Shown: positions 10,121 through 19,518, counted from the stretch's first letter. The stretch: DNA of 64,000 bases from Chitinophaga pinensis (GCA_945902745.1 CAMDNE010000012.1:33622-97621), one strand, 5' to 3'. Numbers and translations are program-made. Notes: a model not told the origin generated them from the sequence alone.

Positions 10121-11023
10121 ATGAAAAGAAGAGCGTTTGTCCAAAATACTTTTTTAGTCACTGGTGGTATTTTAATTGCTGGTAATACGTTGGCATTTGA
10201 CGGTAAAAAGAAAGTTCCTAAACTGACTATTTTACATACCAACGATACGCATTCTAATATTGATCCTTTTCCATCAAATCACGCTAAGTTCCCAAATATG
10301 GGAGGAGTTTCAAAGCGTTTTGAATTAATTGAGAAAATCCGAGAAGAAGAAGAACATGTAATAGTGCTTGATGCTGGAGATATTTTTCAAGGGACACCTT
10401 ATTTTAACAAATTTGGAGGTGTACTTGAAATCAAATTAATGACTGCCATTGGATATGATGCTGCTACCATGGGGAATCATGATTTTGACGGTGGAATGGA
10501 AGGGTTTTTGAAAGCGCAGAAATTTGCCGATTTTCCATTTTTGTGTGCAAATTATGATTTTTCTGAAACGATCTTAAAAGATGTGACTCGCCCTAATGTT
10601 GTCATTAAAAAAGGAAAAATTAAAGTCGGTATTTTTGGAATTGGAGTTGAACTGCAGGGGTTAGTTCCTGAAGACAAATTTGGTAAAACAAGCTATTTAG
10701 ATCCAATAAAAACGGCAAATGAACAAGCGAACATCCTAAAGAAAAAAGGATGTGATTTAATTATTTGTCTTTCCCATTTGGGATTTGAATATGATACAGA
10801 TAAAGTATCCGATCGTTTATTGGCTCAAAAAACAAAAAATATCCATTTAATATTAGGTGGGCACACGCATACATTTTTAGAAAAACCTGTTGAAGAAAAG
10901 AATTTAGACAATCAAATTGTTCTGATTAACCAAGTTGGGTGGGGCGGAGTGCAGCTTGGAAGATTGGATTTTGAAATCGATAAAGTGATCTTTGCAAAAA
11001 AAGATTTGATAATTGTGAAATAA
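10121..11023 (+). CDS. 5'-nucleotidase metallophosphatase domain protein
   Basis: The catalytic partner of the preceding gene: a calcineurin-like two-metal phosphoesterase of 300 residues that hydrolyses nucleoside monophosphates to nucleosides and phosphate. Metal ligands are visible in LTILHTNDTHSN (DxH), LDAGDIFQGTPYFN, MGNHDFDGG, LSHLGFEYD and LGGHTHTF. The ATG at 10121 was chosen over an in-frame one at 10085 because it follows the previous stop by one base and puts a signal at the N-terminus. That signal starts MKRRAFVQ and continues into a hydrophobic stretch, resembling a twin-arginine (Tat) export signal. Tat export would suit an enzyme that loads its metals in the cytoplasm. The C-terminal nucleotide-binding domain is absent, supplied by the 9412 gene. 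Confidence 0.9.
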   Translation: MKRRAFVQNTFLVTGGILIAGNTLAFDGKKKVPKLTILHTNDTHSNIDPFPSNHAKFPNMGGVSKRFELIEKIREEEEHVIVLDAGDIFQGTPYFNKFGGVLEIKLMTAIGYDAATMGNHDFDGGMEGFLKAQKFADFPFLCANYDFSETILKDVTRPNVVIKKGKIKVGIFGIGVELQGLVPEDKFGKTSYLDPIKTANEQANILKKKGCDLIICLSHLGFEYDTDKVSDRLLAQKTKNIHLILGGHTHTFLEKPVEEKNLDNQIVLINQVGWGGVQLGRLDFEIDKVIFAKKDLIIVK

Positions 11024-11072
11024 AATACCAACTTTTAAATTATAGTAAACGTTGATTATCTTAAAAGAAATT

Positions 11073-11792
11073 ATGAAAAACATATTCGTAGCAATTTATT
11101 TTTTAACGTTTTTTCAAACTGTTTTTGGGCAAGAAGAAAAAATAATTGTCATAGATCGAGGGTCAGGCAAAACGTACAAAGAGAAAAAAGAAAGAATCCT
11201 TGTAGATAGTAAATCAGTAATGAAGTACAGTCCATTGCAAATGGTTGTTGGTGAAATTAATTTTGGATACGAAAGGAAAATTGACGAGATGTCAAGTATT
11301 GAATTTGAATTCGGACCAACTTTATCGAACGTTGGATTGACAGTTACAGACAACCATTATAATGATCCATTCGGTGGAGGTTTGACTGTTGAGGAAACAA
11401 CTGGTTTAGGTTTATTTGGTTCGGTAGGCTATAGATTTTACCCAATGGATAATGGTAAGGTCTTGAATGGGTTTTATATTTCTCCAGTTGTCAAATATCG
11501 TTTAAAGAATTTTGGTGTTAATGATTATTCAGGAATATTGGCTGATACGAAAGGAAGTGAAAATCACATGTATTTTACATTCAACTTTGGTGTTCAACGT
11601 TGGTTGTCTCAAAATTTTTCGTTGGATATGTTTGGAGGTATTGGTCTAGGTTACGAGTCTCATATGCGCTTTAATACTGCAGCAACATATGATGGGAATA
11701 CTGGAATCTATTCCTATTACTGGGATAAAAAATCATTTGATGGCGTACGATTTGTCTTAACTGGAGGCGTTAAAATTGGAATTGGACGTTAA
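11073..11792 (+). CDS. outer membrane beta-barrel protein, function unknown
   Basis: A 239-residue exported protein. The signal peptide MKNIFVAIYFLTFFQTVFG is followed by QEEK. After a charged segment to about residue 40 the chain alternates polar and aromatic residues in the way of a small beta-barrel (VVGEINFGYERKID, GLFGSVGYRFYPM, GVQRWLSQNFSLDMFGGIGLGYES) and ends in GVKIGIGR. I do not recognise a specific family; porin-like OMP_b-brl is the nearest type. The ATG at 11073 is preferred to a TTG at 11052 because it gives a clean signal peptide. It is 49 bases after the metallophosphatase and before a strong terminator, so it is the last gene of the operon or a closely linked single gene. 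A role in passing nucleosides or phosphate is possible but unproven. Confidence 0.6.
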   Translation: MKNIFVAIYFLTFFQTVFGQEEKIIVIDRGSGKTYKEKKERILVDSKSVMKYSPLQMVVGEINFGYERKIDEMSSIEFEFGPTLSNVGLTVTDNHYNDPFGGGLTVEETTGLGLFGSVGYRFYPMDNGKVLNGFYISPVVKYRLKNFGVNDYSGILADTKGSENHMYFTFNFGVQRWLSQNFSLDMFGGIGLGYESHMRFNTAATYDGNTGIYSYYWDKKSFDGVRFVLTGGVKIGIGR

Positions 11793-11926
11793 TTAGTTGC
11801 TAGTTAAAAGAAGTTGCAAATTACAAGTTATTAGTTGCAAACAAAAAATCCTCGGTCTAATGAACGAGGATTTTTTAGTAATTAGTATTTGCAACTAGTA
11901 ATTTGCAACTAGTAATTTGCAACTAT
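11793..11926. repeat. 14-nt tandem repeat and its inverted copies around the terminator
   Basis: TTTGCAACTAGTAA is repeated 2.7 times at 11888-11925, the last copy running into the stop codon of the lipoamide dehydrogenase gene. Diverged inverted copies (GTTGCAAATTAC, ATTAGTTGCAAA) lie at about 11812-11841 on the other side of the terminator, so the whole gap is a loose palindrome. Confidence 0.7.
11843..11876. terminator. bidirectional intrinsic terminator
   Basis: A 12-bp stem AAAAAATCCTCG (11843-11854) and CGAGGATTTTTT (11865-11876) with a 10-nt loop. The A-run and T-run let it act in both directions, between the convergent genes ending at 11792 and 11923. Confidence 0.85.
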
Positions 11927-13314
11927 AAGTGGATTACTTCACCATACGCAGCTGCTGCTGCTTCCATAATAGCTTCCGACATAGTTGGATGTGGGTGAAC
12001 AGTTTTAATGATATCGTGTCCTGTTGTTTCCAATTTGCGAATAGAAACAATTTCAGCAATCATTTCAGTGACATTAGCTCCTATCATGTGAGCTCCTAAT
12101 AACTCTCCGTATTTTGCTCCAAAGATCAGTTTCACAAATCCATCTTTTACACCTGCAGCGCTTGCTTTTCCAGATGCTGAGAATGGGAATTTACCAACTT
12201 TAATTTCTAAACCTGCTTCTTTTGCAGCTTTTTCTGTCATCCCAACTGATGCAATTTCTGGAGAACAATATGTACAACCTGGGATATTTCCATAATCTAA
12301 TGGCTCTGGAGAATGCCCTGCAATTTTTTCAACACAAATAATTCCTTCAGCAGAAGCTACGTGAGCCAAAGCTGGTGTAGGAATAACATCACCAATTGCA
12401 TAAACTCCTGGGATATTCGTTTGGTAAAAATCATTTACTAAAATTCGGCCTTTGTCAACAACAATTCCAACTTCTTCTAATCCTAAATTTTCAATATTTG
12501 CTTGAATTCCAACTGCAGAAAGAACAACATCACATTCGATTTTCTCTTCTCCTTTTGCCGTTTTAACAGTTACAACGCAACCTTTACCTTTTGTGTCAAC
12601 TGATTCAACTGAAGCATTTGTCATTACAGTGATTCCCATTTTCTTAAAAGATTTTTCTAATTGCTTAGAAACCTCTTCATCTTCAATAGGAACAATGTTT
12701 GGTAAATATTCAACAACTGTAACTTCCGTTCCAATTGCTTTGTAGAAGTAAGCAAACTCAACACCAATAGCACCAGAACCTACAACCACAATTTTCTTTG
12801 GTTGAGATTTCAATGTCATTGCTTGACGGTATCCAATAATTTTTTCTCCATCTTGTGGAAGATTTGGCAATTCACGTGAACGCGCACCAGTTGAAATGAT
12901 AACTCCTTTGTCAGCAGAATATTCTGTAACAGCTCCATCTTCACCAGTAACAAAAACTTTTTTCCCAGCTTTTACAACTGCAGTTCCTTTGATTACATCG
13001 ATTTTATTCTTTTTCATCAAGAATTGAATTCCTGCACTCATACCATTAGCAACACCACGACTACGATCTACCATTGCAGTAAAATCAACATTCGCTTCTT
13101 TTACTGTGATTCCATAATCACTTGCATGTGTTAAATACTCAAATACATTTGCACTTTTCAATAATGCTTTCGTTGGAATACATCCCCAATTCAAGCAAAT
13201 TCCGCCAAGAGATTCTCGCTCAATAATAGCTGTTTTTAAACCTAATTGAGATGCACGAATGGCAGCAACGTATCCTCCAGGACCACTACCGATAACTATA
13301 ATGTCGTAATTCAT
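11923..13314 (-). CDS. lpdA: dihydrolipoyl dehydrogenase
   Basis: The E3 flavoprotein that reoxidises lipoamide in pyruvate and 2-oxoglutarate dehydrogenase complexes, passing electrons to NAD+. The 463 residues begin with MNYDIIVIGSGPGGYVAA, an FAD-binding Rossmann motif. The redox-active disulphide is in GGICLNWGCIPTKAL. A second nucleotide-binding motif VVVGSGAIGVEFA lies near 180, and YAIGDV near 310 contacts FAD. The C-terminal interface domain has the active-site histidine in TVHPHPTMSEA. The longest frame starts at 13371, but the extra 19 residues are not part of the family, so the ATG at 13314 is used. No other dehydrogenase subunit is adjacent. Confidence 0.95.
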   Translation of the reverse strand: MNYDIIVIGSGPGGYVAAIRASQLGLKTAIIERESLGGICLNWGCIPTKALLKSANVFEYLTHASDYGITVKEANVDFTAMVDRSRGVANGMSAGIQFLMKKNKIDVIKGTAVVKAGKKVFVTGEDGAVTEYSADKGVIISTGARSRELPNLPQDGEKIIGYRQAMTLKSQPKKIVVVGSGAIGVEFAYFYKAIGTEVTVVEYLPNIVPIEDEEVSKQLEKSFKKMGITVMTNASVESVDTKGKGCVVTVKTAKGEEKIECDVVLSAVGIQANIENLGLEEVGIVVDKGRILVNDFYQTNIPGVYAIGDVIPTPALAHVASAEGIICVEKIAGHSPEPLDYGNIPGCTYCSPEIASVGMTEKAAKEAGLEIKVGKFPFSASGKASAAGVKDGFVKLIFGAKYGELLGAHMIGANVTEMIAEIVSIRKLETTGHDIIKTVHPHPTMSEAIMEAAAAAYGEVIHL

Positions 13315-13566
13315 AATTCGAATGATAAAAAAGTTGTGTGCGAATTTAAGGAAATTTATTTTGTTAAACACTTGACGTACTAGATTTGAATTGTGTTAAA
13401 TGGAATTCATGATAAAATAATAAAGTAAAAAAGACTTTTGGAACAAATTAATCTCGTTTTTTTTGATTGTGATTTTTCCATTTGATATTTATAATAAAAT
13501 ATCGAGCTTATTATCAGAAGTAAATGCCGAATCTTAAATGATTCAATAAATCATTGTTAATGAGTA

Positions 13567-13596
13567 TTGTATGAGCCGTATTATTGACTAGATTTG
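13567..13596 (+). promoter_or_regulatory. Bacteroidetes-type promoter of the 13620 lipoprotein gene
   Basis: TTG at 13567-13569, a 19-nt spacer and TAGATTTG at 13589-13596 match the consensus fully. Transcription should start near 13601, about 20 bases before the ATG at 13620. The rest of the gap from 13315 holds no gene that I can see. Confidence 0.75.
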
Positions 13597-13619
13597 GTAC
13601 TTAAAATATATAATTATTT

Positions 13620-15224
13620 ATGAAAAGATCTAATCTACTATCTGTAATATTTTTGGTTGTCGTTTCTACAGTTTTAATTCAATGTAAAAAAAAACAAATT
13701 GATCCCCCTATTGATGCAACACCTGCCCCAAACACGGAGTTAGTTTTAGGTGCTTCAGATTTTAAACAATTGCAAATTGTTGTTTTTGAAAAAATAGGGA
13801 TTAATGCCCAATTAGAACAATATCAAGGGACTATCGCCTCATTGTCTGTTCCAGTCCCAGTCGTGGTGCAAGGTGATCTAATTTCATTTGTTATTCCAGA
13901 TAACATTGGTGCAAATTTCCAACTTCAAGTCAATATTGATGGTGTTGATTATACATCTACAGTTTTCTCGATTTCGGCAGTTTCGGCAATTTCAGATCCT
14001 GATTTGGTTTTTAATAGTTATGTGACTGCTACCAATTTGTTTAACTCATCCAGTACAATTATTGATTCCTTAGATATTCATACTGAATTTAATACAGCAA
14101 CTTTGCATTCTGATCAAGTAGTATTTGAAAACTATATGAGTAATGTTGTTTCAAATTATAATTCACTTGCTGCAGCCGATAAAATGAAAATAGCCGTATT
14201 TATCCGCGCAAATGAAGCAATGTTTAATGATTTTCGACAAATAGTTGATGATGTGCCAAGTGAAATCCCTTCTTATATGTTAAAATCAATTCTTACTGAT
14301 TGGGAGAATAAAGTTAATACCGCAATGCAAGCTTTTAAATTAGCTGTTATAAAAACTGTTGCTATGAGTGGTTGTACAGCCGCTGTAATTCTTGGAGCAT
14401 CAATCTTCATTCCTGGTTTACAAGTTGTCGCTGTAGGAATAGTCGTTGGAACTTTTAGTGCAACTTTTTTAGAACTTTTGAAAAAACAACAAATTCTTTT
14501 AAATACTGTTATCGAACCTGATTTAAATTCACAAACAGTCAATAAGTCAGGAATAATTTTCTTAATTGGTCAAGCATATGAATTAAATGTAAAAATGGAC
14601 TACACTTCAATACATGCTGGAACTAACTTTGGACAATCAGTTGTTTCATCGTTTAAAAATTCGATAAATAAGTTCGTAGACTCTTGGAATTCTCTTATTC
14701 AAAACATTCCATTTACAACCACTTTAAATCATGTTGAAGATATTTCTACATTTAAAACAAAATTCTTGGATGTACATGGAAGTTATTTAAGTGTTAGCAA
14801 TATATCCAACCCAAATGTTAACCTTGTTTCTCAAAATGTTGTTGGAGGTAGACTTGCACTTACATTCAATACCGCCACACCTGATGTCTTGCAAGAGTTT
14901 ACCTATACTCTTAAATATGATAGTCCATTTAAAACATTTACAAAAGTTCAAAATGGATCAATAGGGGCTGAGCCACTTCATTGGGTAGAGGCTCCAACAA
15001 CTGATCCTGAGAATCCGGCAGGGGCAGGAAACGCTGTTCTTTATTATAATTATGCAGGAGGTGTTGGAGTGAAAACGATGAATTTAAGTGGTGTTGGAGA
15101 TATAAGTTCAATGGCACCTAATTGCTGTTTTTGGCAATTTTTAAGTGCTTCAGGTCAGCATACTGTAACGGTAACTGATTCAGATGTTCCTCCAAATGTT
15201 ATTACAGCGATTGTGAATTTTTAA
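13620..15224 (+). CDS. unknown lipoprotein
   Basis: A 534-residue protein I do not recognise. The N-terminus MKRSNLLSVIFLVVVSTVLIQC is a lipoprotein signal with the cysteine at residue 22, followed by a lysine run. Residues about 30-125 look like an Ig-like beta domain. The middle, about 130-330, is helical and contains a strongly hydrophobic stretch near 240-285 (MSGCTAAVILGASIFIPGL, then VVAVGIVVGTFSATFLELL) that could be one or two membrane-inserting helices, unusual for a lipoprotein. The last 130 residues look beta-rich, with a CC pair near 500. It has its own consensus promoter and a terminator, so it is a single-gene unit. A membrane-inserting or toxin-like role is conceivable but not supported by any motif. 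Confidence 0.6.
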   Translation: MKRSNLLSVIFLVVVSTVLIQCKKKQIDPPIDATPAPNTELVLGASDFKQLQIVVFEKIGINAQLEQYQGTIASLSVPVPVVVQGDLISFVIPDNIGANFQLQVNIDGVDYTSTVFSISAVSAISDPDLVFNSYVTATNLFNSSSTIIDSLDIHTEFNTATLHSDQVVFENYMSNVVSNYNSLAAADKMKIAVFIRANEAMFNDFRQIVDDVPSEIPSYMLKSILTDWENKVNTAMQAFKLAVIKTVAMSGCTAAVILGASIFIPGLQVVAVGIVVGTFSATFLELLKKQQILLNTVIEPDLNSQTVNKSGIIFLIGQAYELNVKMDYTSIHAGTNFGQSVVSSFKNSINKFVDSWNSLIQNIPFTTTLNHVEDISTFKTKFLDVHGSYLSVSNISNPNVNLVSQNVVGGRLALTFNTATPDVLQEFTYTLKYDSPFKTFTKVQNGSIGAEPLHWVEAPTTDPENPAGAGNAVLYYNYAGGVGVKTMNLSGVGDISSMAPNCCFWQFLSASGQHTVTVTDSDVPPNVITAIVNF

Positions 15225-15238
15225 GCACTAAAGATTAT

Positions 15239-15279
15239 AATCATAAGTGAAATACACATTGTGCATTTCACTTATGATT
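15239..15279. terminator. bidirectional intrinsic terminator
   Basis: A perfect 15-bp stem: arm 15239-15253 (core ATCATAAGTGAAAT) and arm 15265-15279, with an 11-nt loop, between the convergent genes ending at 15224 and 15294. Confidence 0.8.
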
Positions 15280-15293
15280 TTCTCAAAATGTAA

Positions 15294-18200
15294 TTAAATT
15301 ACCTCTCCTTCTTCAAAATGCAATTCTTTCGCTTTCTTTCTGGAAAGTTTCGCCTGGATTCTATCGACACTATAATACATCATTGGAACAACAATAATTG
15401 TCAAGAACATGGAACTGGTTAATCCACCAATTAATACCCAAGCCAAACCGTTTTTCCATTCTGCTCCAGATCCTGTTGCAGTTGCAATTGGAATCATTCC
15501 AACAACCATCGCAATTGTTGTCATCAAGATTGGTCGCATTCTTTCACGAACCGATTCTAATAAAGCATTGTAAGTTGATTTTCCTTCTTTCTTTAAGTGA
15601 TTGGTAAAATCGACAATTAATATGGCATTCTTGGCGACAAGTCCAAGTAACATCAACATTCCTAACATCGTAAAGATTCCCATACTTGATGAGGTAAGAT
15701 TCAATGCTAATATTGCACCAACTAAAGCTACAAGAATTGAAAATAATACAACGAACGGATAAACGAAATTATCATACAATGCAACCATGATGAGGTAAAC
15801 GAGTATCAAACCAATTCCCATTGCTGTTCCAAGCGCTCCAAAAGATTCCTTTTGACGTTTTACCTCTCCACCCCAAAGCATTCTTACGTTTTTGTCAAGT
15901 GGTTTTTCCTTCAAGTATTTTTCAATCGAGGCAGAAACAGTACCTGAAGCAGTTCCAAGGACGTATGAACGAATAGTCGTTGAACTAATTCTGTTTTTTC
16001 GCTCTAAAGAACCGTTTCCATTTTCAATTGTCACATCTGCAAATTCACTTAATCTAACTTGTTTGTTATCAGACGCTGAGAAAGTCATGTTTCGAATATC
16101 ATCAATGTTTTTTCGATCGAATTTATCCATCATGATACGAATATTGTATTCTTGACCTTTGTCGTCGAATTGAGCATCATTATTACCCGTTAAACCATTT
16201 TGTAATTGCATTCCAACTACTGCAATTGGAAGTCCCAACTGTCCCATTTTTTCTCGGTCAAGTTCGATTCGCACTTCAGGTGTAACATCATCCGTAGAAA
16301 TTGTTGGATCTTTCGCTCCTTTTATTCCTTGAATCGTTGTTTTCAACCTTCTTGCTTCTTTAATCAATAATTCAGGATCATCGGATGAAAGGAAAATTTC
16401 AATCGGAGCTTCTTCAGACTCAACCATACCAATATTCAAAGCTTTTACTTCAACACCAGGATAATTATCTTCAATTTGTTTCCGTATTGCATTCATGTAT
16501 TTGATTGTTGGAAAATCTTTTTGTTTTCCTTCTTTCATTTTAACGGTTAATTCGGCTTTATTCTCTGCGCCAAATGAAGCTGCTCCCATTCCTGAACTTG
16601 GTCCTCCAACATTTGCAAATACGATATCAACAATGTCTTTTTGAGCTAAAATCAGTTGCTCAATTTTTAAAGTTGTAACATTGTTTTCTTCAAAAGTGGT
16701 ACTCTTATCATATTTCAATTTGATCATAAATTTACCTTGATCTCCTTGTGCTACGAATTCCTGACCAACAATTCCTAATCCCATAGTTGCCATACTTGCA
16801 AAGAAAATGGTGATGACACCAATCCCCATGATGAGTTTATGTCTTAAAGACCAACCAACTAATTTTACATATTGTTCTGTGAAGATTGTAATGCGCTTTT
16901 CAAACCAAATTAAAATGGCTTGAATTGGATTTTTAGGATTCAATTTTACTTCTTTTGCAAATCTCGATGCTAGCCAAGGTGTAAGAGTAAAACAAACAAA
17001 TAATGACATAAGTGTTGAGACTACAACAACAATAGAGAATTGATGCAAAATATCTGAAATGGTTCCCTCAATAAATACGACTGGAGAAAATACTACGACA
17101 TCAACCAATGTAATCGCTAAGGCAGTAAATCCAATTTCATTTCTACCGTCTAAAGCTGCTTTCCTTCTGTCCTTGCCCATTTGGAGATGGCGGTAAATAT
17201 TTTCGAGTACAACTATGGAGTCATCGACTAATATTCCGATTACCAATGACATTGCCAATAAAGTCATCAAATTCAAGGTGTAACCTAAAAGGTACATGAC
17301 AATAAAAGTTGAAATCAAAGAAGCTGGAATCGAAATCAATACAATAAAAGCATTTCTTAAACTGTGCAAAAAGATTAACATCACCGCTGCAACAAGTAAA
17401 ATTGCTAATTCCAAATCGTGAATTACAGCATTAACAGATTCAACAGTCGGCTTTGATGTATCCGTAGCAACTGTAAATTTAACACCTTCCTTTTTGTATT
17501 TTTCTTCAATCAGTTTAAATTTCTCCTTAGTTGCGGTTGACATATCCACAGCATTCGCATCACTTTGTTTTTTGATACGCATACCAATTCCATTCACCCC
17601 ATTAAAGCGACTAACTGTAATTTGGTCTTCTTCACCATCCTCAACTTCTGCGATTTCACCCAAACGAACAACGGATGTTCCATTTGCAGAAACAATTAAA
17701 TTTCGAAGGTCTTCAACGGTTTTAAATTTTCCTGAAAATCGAACGGTCATTTGTTCTGAAACGTCTTTTAGTTTTCCAGTCGGAAATTCAACATTTGATG
17801 AAGCAACTGCTTGGTTTATCCCTGCTAATGATAAACCATACATTTTCATTTTGTCTTTATCCACATTCACGCGGAATTCACGTTTTTCTCCTCCAATTAC
17901 TTGAACTTCAGCAACACCTTTTGTTTGTTTGATTTGAGGTAAAATTTGATCATCCATCAACTCCATGAAATCTCGTTCATCCATGTTTTCAGCAACTGCA
18001 CTGACTTGTAATACAGGAGAGGCATTTGGTTCTATTTTAGAAACCACGGGCGTTTGAGCACCATCTGGAAGTTTGTTGAGAATGTTATTTATTTTTCGCT
18101 GGGCATTTTCTAACGATAAGTCAATGTCAGCCGAAGCTTTAAATTCTAAGAGCATCACAGAGGCATTGTCTAGCGAGAAAGCGGTAACTTCAGAAATATT

Positions 18201-18425
18201 TTCTAATCCACTTAATGCGTCTTCCATGGGTTTTGAAACCTGATTTTCAACGGTAAGAGGCGATGCTCCTGGGTAAATTGTTGTTACAGTTAATATGGGA
18301 GGAGAAAAATCGGGTAACAATTCATAGCTCAATTGATTGTAGCTAATTAATCCTCCACCAATCAAAATTGTGAAAATCACAATAATGAAAGAAGGTCTTT
18401 TTATTGATAATTCTGTTAAAGTCAT
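15294..18425 (-). CDS. RND efflux pump inner-membrane transporter
   Basis: The proton-driven inner-membrane subunit of a tripartite RND exporter, 1,043 residues, the usual length of AcrB/MexB-type pumps. The N-terminus SIKRPSFIIVIFTILIGGGLI is the first membrane helix. The periplasmic porter loops follow, each with the family YPGASP-type start (TIYPGASPLTVENQV). The fourth helix contains the proton-relay aspartate pair in GILVDDSIVVLEN, near residue 405. The second half repeats the fold, with GMLMLLGLVAKNAILIVDF near 930. It ends 10 bases before the adaptor gene's end, in one operon with adaptor, outer-membrane factor and TetR regulator. The drug or metal exported cannot be read from the sequence; it looks more like the hydrophobic-drug (HAE1) type than the heavy-metal type. 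Confidence 0.93.
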   Translation of the reverse strand: MTLTELSIKRPSFIIVIFTILIGGGLISYNQLSYELLPDFSPPILTVTTIYPGASPLTVENQVSKPMEDALSGLENISEVTAFSLDNASVMLLEFKASADIDLSLENAQRKINNILNKLPDGAQTPVVSKIEPNASPVLQVSAVAENMDERDFMELMDDQILPQIKQTKGVAEVQVIGGEKREFRVNVDKDKMKMYGLSLAGINQAVASSNVEFPTGKLKDVSEQMTVRFSGKFKTVEDLRNLIVSANGTSVVRLGEIAEVEDGEEDQITVSRFNGVNGIGMRIKKQSDANAVDMSTATKEKFKLIEEKYKKEGVKFTVATDTSKPTVESVNAVIHDLELAILLVAAVMLIFLHSLRNAFIVLISIPASLISTFIVMYLLGYTLNLMTLLAMSLVIGILVDDSIVVLENIYRHLQMGKDRRKAALDGRNEIGFTALAITLVDVVVFSPVVFIEGTISDILHQFSIVVVVSTLMSLFVCFTLTPWLASRFAKEVKLNPKNPIQAILIWFEKRITIFTEQYVKLVGWSLRHKLIMGIGVITIFFASMATMGLGIVGQEFVAQGDQGKFMIKLKYDKSTTFEENNVTTLKIEQLILAQKDIVDIVFANVGGPSSGMGAASFGAENKAELTVKMKEGKQKDFPTIKYMNAIRKQIEDNYPGVEVKALNIGMVESEEAPIEIFLSSDDPELLIKEARRLKTTIQGIKGAKDPTISTDDVTPEVRIELDREKMGQLGLPIAVVGMQLQNGLTGNNDAQFDDKGQEYNIRIMMDKFDRKNIDDIRNMTFSASDNKQVRLSEFADVTIENGNGSLERKNRISSTTIRSYVLGTASGTVSASIEKYLKEKPLDKNVRMLWGGEVKRQKESFGALGTAMGIGLILVYLIMVALYDNFVYPFVVLFSILVALVGAILALNLTSSSMGIFTMLGMLMLLGLVAKNAILIVDFTNHLKKEGKSTYNALLESVRERMRPILMTTIAMVVGMIPIATATGSGAEWKNGLAWVLIGGLTSSMFLTIIVVPMMYYSVDRIQAKLSRKKAKELHFEEGEVI

Positions 18426-18435
18426 GATAATTAGC

Positions 18436-19488
18436 TTATTTCTTTTTTACGTTTGATTTGTCTTGCAAATTGACTTGACCTTTCACAACTATACGATCTG
18501 TTTTTGTTAGACCATTTACTACTTCAATGAACTCTCCATCTGATGTTCCTGCATTAAAAGAAGTAAGTATTGCTTTTCCATTTTGAATAACATAAACTTG
18601 TGGGTTTTTTAAGGAACCCACCAATGCTTTTCTTGGTATTGCTAATGCAGTAACGCTTTGATTATTCAATAAAGAAACTGAAGCATACATGCCAGCTAGT
18701 AATTCTTGCTGCGAATTTTTAACGGTTATTTGCACCTTGAAATTGTGAGATTTGTCTGCTACAACACTTATATTCGTGACTTTTCCTTCAAAAACGCGGT
18801 TGTTGTAAATGTCCACTTTAGCTTGAACAACTTGATTTAATTTGAATTTTAAAATGTCACGCTCTGGAACATTTACTGTTAATTTCAAAGAAGAGATATC
18901 CGTTATTTCAACTAAGGGAGAACCAGCTCCAATCACAGATCCTAAGTCAACTAGTTTCTTTGTAATTACACCAGAAAAAGGAGCGGTAATATTTGTGCTT
19001 CTCAATTGCTTTTGAATTTGCTTTTTTTGAATTTCAGCTGAGCGGACTCCTAATTTTGTTTTTTCAATCTGCATTCCAGAAACAGCATTGTCTTTCGCTA
19101 AGTTAGAATATCGGTTGTCGTCGTTTTTTTGACCTTCCAATGAAACTTCTGCATTTTCTAATTGAAGTTGGAGCATCTCATCATCGATTTTTGCTATTAC
19201 TTGACCTTGCGTTACACGGTCTCCTTCTTCAATAGATAATCGGATGATTTTTCCTTGAGCATCAGAACCAATTGTATTCTGACGAACCGGTTCAAATGTT
19301 CCTAGAAAAGAAAAAGCGCTTTCGAAGGTGTGCATTTGTGGGCTGACATCTTCTACTAATACAGCAGCTTCCATGTCATGGATATATATTTTCTTTTCAA
19401 CAGCTGATTTATTTGAAAGCAATTTCATTACTGTCAGGCCAACTAATAATAGTGCGATGATTGCGATGGTAAGTGTTCGTTTATTCAT
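18436..19488 (-). CDS. RND efflux periplasmic adaptor subunit
   Basis: The membrane-fusion protein that links the RND transporter to the outer-membrane channel. 350 residues with one N-terminal membrane anchor or uncleaved signal (LTIAIIALLLVGLTVMKLL). The split lipoyl domain is visible as GKIIRLSIEEGDRVTQGQVIAKIDDEML before a short coiled-coil hairpin (about 115-165), and as ITAPFSGVITKKLVDLGSVI after it. A beta-barrel and membrane-proximal domain follow. The ATG at 19488 is used; the outer-membrane channel gene ends 30 bases upstream. Its hairpin is short, as is common for adaptors of Bacteroidetes pumps. Confidence 0.9.
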   Translation of the reverse strand: MNKRTLTIAIIALLLVGLTVMKLLSNKSAVEKKIYIHDMEAAVLVEDVSPQMHTFESAFSFLGTFEPVRQNTIGSDAQGKIIRLSIEEGDRVTQGQVIAKIDDEMLQLQLENAEVSLEGQKNDDNRYSNLAKDNAVSGMQIEKTKLGVRSAEIQKKQIQKQLRSTNITAPFSGVITKKLVDLGSVIGAGSPLVEITDISSLKLTVNVPERDILKFKLNQVVQAKVDIYNNRVFEGKVTNISVVADKSHNFKVQITVKNSQQELLAGMYASVSLLNNQSVTALAIPRKALVGSLKNPQVYVIQNGKAILTSFNAGTSDGEFIEVVNGLTKTDRIVVKGQVNLQDKSNVKKK

Positions 19489-19518
19489 TGTTATTTTATT
19501 GATAATGTTTTCTAAAAA

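Noticed and set aside
9412..11023. One 5'-nucleotidase gene broken by a frameshift
   Set aside because: The domains are in reverse order and each part has its own export signal, so they are two intact genes.
17494..17904. 136-residue plus-strand frame inside the RND transporter gene
   Set aside because: A shadow frame antisense to a well-supported gene, with no features of its own.
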